Under the pieces are notes generated by a model that was not told the DNA's origin, searched no databases, and worked only from the letters and a program-made list of their open reading frames with translations. A stretch of DNA of 64,000 nucleotides, taken from assembly GCF_963082655.1 (NCBI RefSeq), contig NC_081555.1:89850272-89914271 (forward strand). The letters run 5' to 3'. The stretch is from Stomoxys calcitrans (lineage: Eukaryota; Arthropoda; Insecta; Diptera; Muscidae). The translations under genes and the position numbers were made by a program. Positions 35,458 to 43,744 of the stretch are shown here, piece by piece (within the stretch, counting starts at the first letter, position 1; each line of letters starts with the position of its first letter).

Positions 35458-36825
35458 ATGCCCGACAAAAAGAATCAGAAACAGAAACTTCGATTTATCC
35501 CTTATAAATTGAGAAAATTTACTAGCCTAACCTCCATCGCCGGAAGAGACAGTGAATCCCTCGCAGAGGATCCGGACGAAGGTATTGACAAAAGTAACCA
35601 GACCCTCACAAATTCTAACAGTACTATTGACGGAGGTGATTTGACCACTTTTGAAGGTAGCTCGTGTTCCATTTTAGATCAAATGAATCAATCGACGCAA
35701 CCAACTCAAGGCCCGGCAACCAATCAGGTCGAGATTTTCAACTCACTGAGAATCCCCGACGCGATTAAGGATTTGCCTAAATTCGACGGAAACCAAAAAC
35801 TCCTGTACGAATTCCTCAATAACGTTGAGGAGATCCTATTATATATACGTGGCACGGACAACACTCCGTATGGCCAGATTTTACTAAGGGCCATACGAAA
35901 CAAAATTGAGGGACAGGCCAATGAGGTCCTCAATATGTACGGAACTCCACTCATTTGGGATGACATAAAGAATAACCTCATACTTCACTACTCAGACAAA
36001 CGGACTGAGACATCCCTAATAAGAGACTTACACAATGTCAGGCAGTATAATAAGGCTATCGAGCCATTCTACGGAGAGATTATAGAAATTCAATCTTCTC
36101 TTTGTAATAACATACTTATTCATGAAAAAGACCCTGGAGTAATAAACGCAAAGAAATCCCTCTATTCCGAGATGTGTTTAAACTCTTTCCTTAGTGGCCT
36201 AAATGAACCACTTGGATCTAGGGTAAGAGCGATGCAACCGCGTTCACTGGCTGAGGCATTATCTTGTTGTGTCAAGGAGCAGAATATATCATACCAGAGG
36301 GCACCACAGACAAATAGGGTCGGATACCATACACAGTACAGACCGTATGAGAACCGTTTTCAACAGAACAGGAATCGCAATCAGAATTGGCAACGAAATC
36401 AGGATTACGGGAATACTAGACACTTGCCTCCAGTGGACAAGCGACCCCAATCAAACCAGTTCGACCGAAATTTCACCCCTCAGGTCCATTTTAATAGAAA
36501 CAGGAATCAGTATCTTCCAAACAGCTCGAGATACCAACCTTATGAGCCCAGGCATTTGAACCACGACATACCAAGAATAAAAGCGAGTCCTAGCCAACAG
36601 ACTAGATTTAATCCAAATCTGAATTTCCATGAGACAACCACATCCAACAATTATCGGCAGCTAGATAAGTACCTAGACAACGACCCAAACAATTTCGTAG
36701 AAAATCAAAACTTACACCGACGGCAGGAATCTATCAACAACGGGCACAATAATAACGAGCCAACCAATATTGAGGACGCTGGAAATTTTTTCAGATCAGC
36801 CTCCAACAGCCAATTGGTTACATAA
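35458..36825 (+). CDS. gag: Gag structural polyprotein (455 aa)
   Basis: Gag should form the particle core in the cytoplasm and bind genomic RNA. The ATG at 35458 opens 455 codons, ending TAA at 36825. Residues about 1-90 are polar with many Ser, Thr and Asp. About 90-275 form a helical-looking region (PKFDGNQKLLYEFLNNVEE, then LNSFLSGLNEPLGSRVR) consistent with the capsid of gypsy-type Gag. About 278-455 are rich in Arg, Asn and Gln with no CCHC zinc knuckle, as known for errantivirus Gag, where a basic tail replaces it. The 3' end overlaps the pol frame, and a slippery site lies 33 bp before the stop. The frame is unbroken. Confidence 0.92.
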   Translation: MPDKKNQKQKLRFIPYKLRKFTSLTSIAGRDSESLAEDPDEGIDKSNQTLTNSNSTIDGGDLTTFEGSSCSILDQMNQSTQPTQGPATNQVEIFNSLRIPDAIKDLPKFDGNQKLLYEFLNNVEEILLYIRGTDNTPYGQILLRAIRNKIEGQANEVLNMYGTPLIWDDIKNNLILHYSDKRTETSLIRDLHNVRQYNKAIEPFYGEIIEIQSSLCNNILIHEKDPGVINAKKSLYSEMCLNSFLSGLNEPLGSRVRAMQPRSLAEALSCCVKEQNISYQRAPQTNRVGYHTQYRPYENRFQQNRNRNQNWQRNQDYGNTRHLPPVDKRPQSNQFDRNFTPQVHFNRNRNQYLPNSSRYQPYEPRHLNHDIPRIKASPSQQTRFNPNLNFHETTTSNNYRQLDKYLDNDPNNFVENQNLHRRQESINNGHNNNEPTNIEDAGNFFRSASNSQLVT

Positions 36826-39800
36826 ATCCAACTAAACACCCGTCGACCTTACCATACGTTTCCATCCTTCTACCTTGCGGCAAACCTTTGAAATTTCTCC
36901 TAGACACGGGAGCATCCTCTTCTTTTATAAACCCCGAATATGTCTCGCCAAAGGAACAAATTCAGTGCGACCCCGTAACTATTACTACTGTCTTTAAAAG
37001 TTACCAAATAGATAAACAGGTAGACCTACCAATATTTCCAGAGTTCAACCAAACAGGATCCCTTAAATTCCTCATTTTTAGATTTCATAATTTCTTCGAC
37101 GGACTTTTGGGCATGGATGCACTTCTTTTACTCAAAGCCAAAATTGACCTTGCGAATAGAACCTTAATTACCGGAAACGCTGTCAACAATATCAGTTTCA
37201 AGACAAATCAATCTACCGAAATTAAAGAAATTCAAGCTAAATCTAAAACCCTGATAAAATTGCCTATCAATGAGCAGAATGGCACTGTCTACATTAATCC
37301 CATTGAATTAGCACCAAAGCTTTTCGTTAGCTCTGGTCTGTACAATGTCGAGAACGGGTACAGCTCTATCGAAATAACAAACTTATCTGACGGAGACCAG
37401 ATATTTATGTTAGACGCCCCATTGGTGGCGAGACGGTATGACGAGACCGACTTTATAGAACTGAATAATTTCAACTTGGCAATTAGTAATGATGGCGAGG
37501 ACGAACTCGATCATCCTTCCGGACCTCACCTGAACGACTTATTGAGAACAAGTCACCTTAATAGCGAAGAACGAAAGAAACTCTTAAAAGTATGTACAGA
37601 ATACAGTGACCTTATTTATAGGGAAGGGGAGCCACTTTCGTTTACAAGTAAAATAAGACACAAGATAGTCACTAGTGATGATATCCCCATATACACGAAG
37701 TCGTACAGATACCCATACGTGCACAAGCAGGAGATTCAGACTCAGATAAATAAGATGTTAGAACAAGGGATTATTCAACATAGCTACTCACCCTGGAGCT
37801 CTCCAATCTGGATAGTCCCTAAGAAGATAGACATCCATGGTAATAGGAAATGGAGATTGGTGATAGACTATAGAAAAGTCAACGACAAGACTATATCTGA
37901 CAGATATCCAATACCAAATATAAATGAGATATTGGATAAACTGGGCAGATGCATGTACTTCACCACCCTTGATCTAGCTAGCGGTTTCCACCAGATTGAG
38001 ATGGACCCTAGACATATTCAGAAAACGGCATTTACCGTGGAAAATGGGCACTATGAGTTTACTAGAATGCCTTTCGGGCTAAAAAATGCCCCAAGCACTT
38101 TCCAACGGGTAATGGACAATATCCTAAAAGATCTCATAGGGAAGGTATGCCTTGTATACCTAGATGATATAATCATATATTCCACTTCACTACAAGAACA
38201 CCTGGAGGGTATAACGCAGGTATTCAGAAGACTTAGGGAAGCCAATTTTAAGATCCAAATGGATAAATGTGAGTTTCTTAGAAAGGAGATCTCCTTCCTG
38301 GGGCACATTATAAATTCTGAAGGTATAAAACCCAATCCGGCGAAGATCGATGCCATAAAAAATTTTCCATTACCTAAGACACGTACGGAAATTAAGGCAT
38401 TCCTTGGACTCGTGGGTTACTATCGCAAATTTATTAAAGATTTGGCCAAACTCACTAAACCACTCACCCAATGCCTGAAAAAGGGAGCAACCATCCAGAT
38501 AGACCAGAAGTATAGCGAGGCATTTGAGACATGTAAAAATTTACTGATGAACGATCCCATCCTTCAGCATCCCGACTTTACTAAACCCTTCATTCTCACA
38601 ACAGACGCTAGCAATATTGCATTGGGAGCTGTTTTGTCACAGGGTAATATAGGTAGAGACAAGCCAATTTGTTTCGCGAGCCGCACCCTCTCACAGAGCG
38701 AATGCAATTATTCGACAATAGAAAGGGAATTACTGGCAATAGTTTGGGCAGTGAAGTATTTCCGCCCGTACCTTTTTGGAAGAAAGTTCAAAATTTTTAC
38801 AGATCACAGACCCCTCACCTGGGTAATGAACCTGAAAGAACCAAACTCCAAATTGATTAGATGGCGACTAAAATTGGAGGAATACGACTATGAGATTGTC
38901 TATAAAAAAGGGAAGCTTAACACGAACGCTGATGCTCTTAGTCGAGTAAAGATAAATGAACCATTGGAAGAAAATAGACAAGAACTTTTCAACAACACAA
39001 GCACAATTCATAGCGCGGACGAAAATTTGAATGACGGTATTCCCATTTCAGAGAGACCTTTAAATGAATTCAACCTACAGGTGATTTTCGAAAGGGATCG
39101 CACAGGGTCACCCATGACCATAGAGAACATTTTTAGGAATAGACAGAGGAGAATTTTGCGTAGAGAGCAGTTCAACGAAGGAATCATGCTAGACATATTT
39201 AAGGAATACTTTCCCCCCAATAAGCAGACGGCTATTTACACGAATGATGAAATCTTTGCAATAGTACAGTTGACTTATTCCAAATATTTTTCACAAGCTA
39301 AAACATTCCGTCTCATTAGGTGTACCGAAATTCTTGAGGACATAATGACTGAGGAGAAACAAGAGGAAATAATTCGCGACTACCACGAACGATCGAATCA
39401 TAGAGGCATAAATGAGACATTGTCTCACCTTAAGAGGAAATATTATTTCTTAAATATGAAAGATAAGATCACCAAAACACTGAACCATTGCGAGAAGTGT
39501 AAGACCTTTAAATATGATAGGAATCCCCCAAAACTGAAATTTTTAGTTCCAGAAACACCATTAAAACCCCTGGAAATACTTCATATTGATCTCTACAGTA
39601 TTAACAATAATCAAATACTGACTGTCATAGACAAATGTTCCAAATTTGCTTGCGGATACGCACTTAGTTGCAGGAATAGTATTACGGTTCTTAAAACATT
39701 CAAGAATTTTATTAGTTCCTTTGGTATACCCAAAATGGTTGTCTGTGACCAAGGCTCCGAATTCGTTGCAAACATCTTCAAAGATTTCTGCAGACAATTC

Positions 39801-40352
39801 CAAATAGAATTACACTTTACATCTTTCCAACAGACTAGCAGTAATTCACCTGTAGAAAGGTTACACTCCACACTTACTGAAATATACAGACTAATACTAT
39901 CTAAGAGAAAGGAAAAGGGATTCTCAACAGAACACGAGGAAATACTGTCTGAAACATTGATAACGTACAATAACGCTATTCATTCCACGACCAAACACAC
40001 ACCCTACGAGTTATTTTTTGGACGACCATACAAATTCATGAAGACATTAAATTTTTCAAACGAACATGACTATTTAACGAAACTAAATACTTTCCTTGAC
40101 GAACTATACCCCGAAATTCAAAAACATGTCCGAGACACAACAAAGACAAGAATCGAAAACCTGAATGATTCTAGAGAGGATCCTGAAGACGTCACTGATG
40201 GCCAAATCGTTTTCAGGAAAGAATCAAGAAGAAACAAATTGACGCCTAGATATTCAAAGCAAACAGTTGAAAAAGATGGCAAATTTACCATTCTTACTAA
40301 AGGGCAAAAGAAATTACATAAATGTAGATTAAGGAAACAACATAAAAAATAA
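36774..40352 (+). CDS. pol: Pol polyprotein: protease, RT, RNase H, integrase
   Basis: The pol frame is -1 to gag and open from 36774; no ATG is used, so entry is by frameshift at 36783-36792. Counting from the TTG at 36888: protease DTGAS begins at D6; the RT has the first catalytic Asp at D362 (LDLASGF) and YLDD at 424-427; RNase H catalytic residues are D573, E612 and D639. Integrase has an HHCC zinc site (H833, H838, C868, C871) and the DDE triad D901, D954, E990, with 35 residues between the last two. All catalytic residues I looked for are present and the frame is unbroken for about 1190 codons. It should cut Gag-Pol, copy the RNA and insert the DNA. It ends before an A-rich spacer preceding env. 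Confidence 0.94.
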   Translation, partial: GRWKFFQISLQQPIGYINPTKHPSTLPYVSILLPCGKPLKFLLDTGASSSFINPEYVSPKEQIQCDPVTITTVFKSYQIDKQVDLPIFPEFNQTGSLKFLIFRFHNFFDGLLGMDALLLLKAKIDLANRTLITGNAVNNISFKTNQSTEIKEIQAKSKTLIKLPINEQNGTVYINPIELAPKLFVSSGLYNVENGYSSIEITNLSDGDQIFMLDAPLVARRYDETDFIELNNFNLAISNDGEDELDHPSGPHLNDLLRTSHLNSEERKKLLKVCTEYSDLIYREGEPLSFTSKIRHKIVTSDDIPIYTKSYRYPYVHKQEIQTQINKMLEQGIIQHSYSPWSSPIWIVPKKIDIHGNRKWRLVIDYRKVNDKTISDRYPIPNINEILDKLGRCMYFTTLDLASGFHQIEMDPRHIQKTAFTVENGHYEFTRMPFGLKNAPSTFQRVMDNILKDLIGKVCLVYLDDIIIYSTSLQEHLEGITQVFRRLREANFKIQMDKCEFLRKEISFLGHIINSEGIKPNPAKIDAIKNFPLPKTRTEIKAFLGLVGYYRKFIKDLAKLTKPLTQCLKKGATIQIDQKYSEAFETCKNLLMNDPILQHPDFTKPFILTTDASNIALGAVLSQGNIGRDKPICFASRTLSQSECNYSTIERELLAIVWAVKYFRPYLFGRKFKIFTDHRPLTWVMNLKEPNSKLIRWRLKLEEYDYEIVYKKGKLNTNADALSRVKINEPLEENRQELFNNTSTIHSADENLNDGIPISERPLNEFNLQVIFERDRTGSPMTIENIFRNRQRRILRREQFNEGIMLDIFKEYFPPNKQTAIYTNDEIFAIVQLTYSKYFSQAKTFRLIRCTEILEDIMTEEKQEEIIRDYHERSNHRGINETLSHLKRKYYFLNMKDKITKTLNHCEKCKTFKYDRNPPKLKFLVPETPLKPLEILHIDLYSINNNQILTVIDKCSKFACGYALSCRNSITVLKTFKNFISSFGIPKMVVCDQGSEFVANIFKDFCRQFQIELHFTSFQQTSSNSPVERLHSTLTEIYRLILSKRKEKGFSTEHEEILSETLITYNNAIHSTTKHTPYELFFGRPYKFMKTLNFSNEHDYLTKLNTFLDELYPEIQKHVRDTTKTRIENLNDSREDPEDVTDGQIVFRKESRRNKLTPRYSKQTVEKDGKFTILTKGQKKLHKCRLRKQHKK
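36783..36792 (+). promoter_or_regulatory. gag-pol -1 ribosomal frameshift site
   Basis: In the gag frame the sequence reads A AAT TTT TTC, containing two overlapping canonical slippery heptamers, AAATTTT and TTTTTTC. Slipping back one base at either enters the pol frame, which opens at 36774. A downstream stimulatory RNA structure was not worked out. Confidence 0.8.
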
Positions 40353-40376
40353 AAAAAAAAAAAAAAAAAAAAAAAA

Positions 40377-40407
<31 letters not shown>

Positions 40408-40617
40408 AAACTAAAATTTTAATTGTATCAAGAATTATTATAGCCTTTGCAAAAAGAAAAAGAAATGTCCTATACTATTACTACATGTTTAGTACATAAA
40501 TAAACAAATAAACAATAATTCAATAAATTAATATGAATATATACTAGGGATAGAACATTGACCAGAACTACCCTCACGCTCTTCTCACACAAACTAACAC
40601 TAATCTTTCACTTTTAG
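40353..40617 (+). other. A-rich pol-env spacer
   Basis: Poly-A followed by an (AAAT)n tract at about 40372-40408, then AT-rich sequence. The env frame has a stop at 40601-40603. The spacer ends at the splice acceptor. Confidence 0.7.
40606..40617 (+). promoter_or_regulatory. candidate env splice acceptor
   Basis: A pyrimidine-rich run, TTTCACTTTTAG, ends at AG 40616-40617, just downstream of the last stop in the env frame. Errantivirus env is known to be expressed from a spliced RNA. Confidence 0.65.
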
Positions 40618-42277
40618 AATTCCTTCAATTCAGGCACAAATAATCGAGGTACACAACTTGCCAACACACCAAAGCATTTTACCACTGCGTTTAGGCCCCG
40701 CAAGATTCGTCACAAATCTCAACAGCTTTATTCACATCATTAATCTTGAAAACTACAAAACAAACATTGACGTTATAGAATACAATCTTGACCTTTTCGA
40801 GAAACATATATTTGAACCTAACATCGTAAGAATAACTAAGCTAAAACTTGCAGAATTAAAGACCAAGTTTTTAGCATTATACCCAATTAAAAGACAGAGA
40901 AGAGGGCTAATAAATGGACTAGGTTCCGTGATTAAATTCATAACGGGTAACATGGATGACCAAGACGCTAGAACAATAAATCAACAGATAGAAAACATTT
41001 ACTCAAACCTAAACAACGTTACATATACACTTTCACACGAACATTCAATCAACTTTAAAATGATTGAAAGATTCAATAACATAACATCCCACATAAATAA
41101 CGAACAGCACACAATAGAAAGATACATGTTGAGCACAACTAATAAAATAAAACAGGAAGAGGACATACTATTACAAACACAATACCTCAACCAGATAAAC
41201 TACAACATCGACCTTCTAACACACCACTTAACAAACATAGCTGAGGCAGTAGTTCTGTCAAAACTAAATATAATTTCAAGATTCCTCCTCAGCCCGGAAG
41301 AACTCGAAAACATAGAAGTCAAATTAAAACAAAAAAATATTGAAGTCAGATCTATCGAAAATATTTATGAAATGCTAGGCATGCAAGCCTACTACAATGA
41401 AACAAATATCATTTTTAATATTCTTGTACCGAATGTCTCTGAAGAAGACTATTTTCTATACCACATAATTCCTTTACCAATAAACATAACTAAGTTAATA
41501 ATAACAGAACCATATATATTGTTTAATGAAAATTCCACACACCATCACAAAACACTTTGCCCATCGATCGAAGGAACATATTATTGCGGTATACCGATCC
41601 GACAGGAAGAAACCAAATACTCGTTATGTATTGGAAACTTAATAAACAATAAAGAAGCAAATTGCCCAATTAGTGACGTTGGAAAAAGGGAATCGATCAC
41701 ACAAGTGGAACAAAACCTAATACTTTTTATACACTCACCAGAGACACTAATAAATTCTACTTGCAGTATCAAAACTCTCACAGTAAAAGACACAGCCCTT
41801 GTGCGTTTCCAGAACTGTGACGTCTCAATAAATGGTATAACATACCACGATGATACCGATGCATATTGGGATCAACTCCACATACCCCCGTTACCAAACA
41901 GCAACATTTCCGTAAACTCCACAATCGAAATACTTAGTCTTCAAAAACTCGAGGATTTCAACTTTCTAACCAACAACAGAATTAGCAACCCGGAAATAAC
42001 CACTACAACAGTTCACTCAGTCACAACAACAACAACATTAGTATGCACAATAGTAGTCATTACCATACTCATCATTGTCATTAAACGAAAAAATACGTAC
42101 AAACACCACTTTCCACCTCCACAGCCTATCACTCCGACCACAACATCTTCATTGTGGCCGTCGCTCTATCTTAAGGGGGGAGGAGTTACGACACCCACCT
42201 TATTGTCTCCACCAAAACCAGTTACGACACCCACCTTATTATCTCCACCAAAACCACCGAGAACGTTAACCTATTGA
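40618..42277 (+). CDS. env: Envelope glycoprotein (errantivirus Env, F-like)
   Basis: Env would mediate membrane fusion in the secretory or plasma membrane. The frame is open from 40604 to the TGA at 42275-42277, and the first in-frame ATG comes only at 40951, inside the fusion subunit. Initiation must therefore come from an upstream exon (see 34854). Numbered from the TTG at 40658: a furin-like RQRR lies at 79-82, followed by a Gly- and Ile-rich fusion peptide. Helical regions and many N-X-S/T sequons follow, then a membrane span at about 461-476 before KRK, and a Pro-rich tail. The RQRR plus fusion-peptide layout matches errantivirus Env and baculovirus F proteins. The last 30 codons lie in the 3' LTR and repeat a 12-residue unit. 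No break is seen. Confidence 0.88.
42173..42183 (+). promoter_or_regulatory. polypurine tract
   Basis: AAGGGGGGAGG abuts the 3' LTR and would prime plus-strand DNA synthesis. It lies inside the env coding sequence, giving a Lys-Gly-Gly-Gly run. Confidence 0.85.
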
Positions 42278-42558
42278 TTTAGGTCATAATTAACGCTGAA
42301 TAACCAATAAATATATTTGTCTCATATAACCAATATCATTGTTAGCAATAAGAACACCAACTAATTAATAAGAAATTGTTTTGTAACTTTTATTGTATAA
42401 TTCCAAGAAATCTAGCTTTTACTTTAATCATCATTTATTATATTGTAACTTAGTTTTCTTTAAGATTTAAAATGAAAATAAAAATTCTTCTTTGTTCAGA
42501 CTTCAAATTGCAAAGAGTTATTTTTTTTTTAACCACGGAGGTCCCACCATCCTTATCT
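42184..42558 (+). repeat. 3' long terminal repeat (375 bp)
   Basis: Reads the same as 34344-34718 throughout, including the 36-bp tandem duplication. It contains the env stop codon at 42275-42277 and the AATAAA signals at matching positions (offset 7840). Confidence 0.95.
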
Positions 42559-43740
42559 CGTGCAGTGTGGCTGGCAAATGAGTCGTTGGTGTATTCGTTA
42601 TCTTGTCACCTCTCGTGCTATTAACAATTCCAAGTTTTATTTGCCATTTCTCAAGCGTAATATTTTAATTTGCTTATTATTTATTGTATTCCATTCTTGG
42701 GCTATCGATTAGTCGATTAGTTGGTGGTTATTTGGGACCGGTTGTGCTCTTAACATTTCATAAAAATGTTTAGCACTCCATAAATAAAAAAAAAAAAAAT
42801 CTACTTGTCTATTTTACTGTATATCTGTTTGTCTGTCTGCCAGTTGGCCGTTTGTTGCCATTGTTTTTGAACTGTTGTTGTTGGTAATATGCACCGCTCT
42901 TATCTGGCTGACAGACATTCATTCCATATTGCGCTAAAATTTCAAGCTTTTTTGTCAACGCAGCCAGCCATATTTCCGTGGACAAACACTAAACAATTTT
43001 GTGTGTGTGTGTGTGTGTGTGTGGAAATAAAACAGAAAAAAAGTGAATATTTTCTTCAAAAGCAAAAAAAAAAACAAAACACTCGTCACAATCAAAGTCA
43101 TATCATTAGCAGCACCATCACCACCATCACCTCCACTCCATGCCTCTCTTGTTGCCAGTAGTAGTAGTAGTGTTTGTGATTTACGACTGTTATTCTGATG
43201 TCATGTTTCTTGTGTACGCTTTGGCATTTTCTGCAAATATTTTCGAAAGATACTTTCAAATTTTTGTTTGAAACACATTTCGGTTGTTTATGTTACGAAT
43301 GCTGGTAGCAAAAGCAAATAAAAAAAATAAATATCTTAGATAAATTTGTCACCTCTATCTCAGATACTTTTGAATTTCAGAATTTTTTCATATACTCGTC
43401 TACTTTACTCAATCATTAGATCTAGGCTAGAAAATATTTGCTGCAATTCTGTGAGATATTTGGCGAAAGCCACTCGAATGGCCAAGAAAATCCACCCACA
43501 CATTTTGTTTACATTTCAATTTATTTATAATTCTGCGGGAATTAAATTTAAACAAATATTAGGCACATATGTTTTGCGTAAAAAAACAAAAATTATGTGT
43601 ACTCGCATACACTAAACAAAAAATGTATGAAAAAAATGTTTTATGTAAGAAAAGTACAAGTAAAATTTCTTAAAATTTGCTATAGAGTGTTTTTTTGTAC
43701 TTCAATCTGTAATAGAAACAGTTGACTCTACGGTCTGCTG
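42559..43740. other. right flank: CGTG duplication, then probable single-copy DNA
   Basis: The first four bases complete the target duplication. The rest holds (GT)n near 43001-43021, CACCATCACC runs near 43113, TAG repeats near 43158 and AT-rich DNA. No gene supported. Confidence 0.5.
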
Positions 43741-43744
43741 CCGG

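Larger units (their letters stand above)
34344..42558 (+). mobile_element. complete errantivirus-like Ty3/gypsy retroelement
   Basis: The element spans 8215 bp. Two 375-bp LTRs lie exactly 7840 bp apart and read as identical. CGTG flanks it at 34340-34343 and 42559-42562. In order it has a primer-binding site, a leader of about 740 bp, gag, pol, env and a polypurine tract next to the 3' LTR. Gag without a zinc knuckle, the -1 gag/pol arrangement, an env with a furin-like site and fusion peptide, LTRs beginning AG and ending CT, and a 4-bp target duplication all fit insect errantiviruses (17.6, 297, ZAM group). With identical LTRs and open frames it is probably a recent insertion and may be active. 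It belongs to an insect endogenous retrovirus lineage. Confidence 0.95.

Noticed and set aside
36888..36890. TTG at 36888 as the pol start
   Set aside because: The frame is open to 36774 and a slippery site lies upstream; Pol of this group enters by frameshift, and there is no ATG near it.
40658..40660. TTG at 40658 as the env start
   Set aside because: The frame is open back to 40604 and a splice acceptor precedes it, so the first codons come from an upstream exon.
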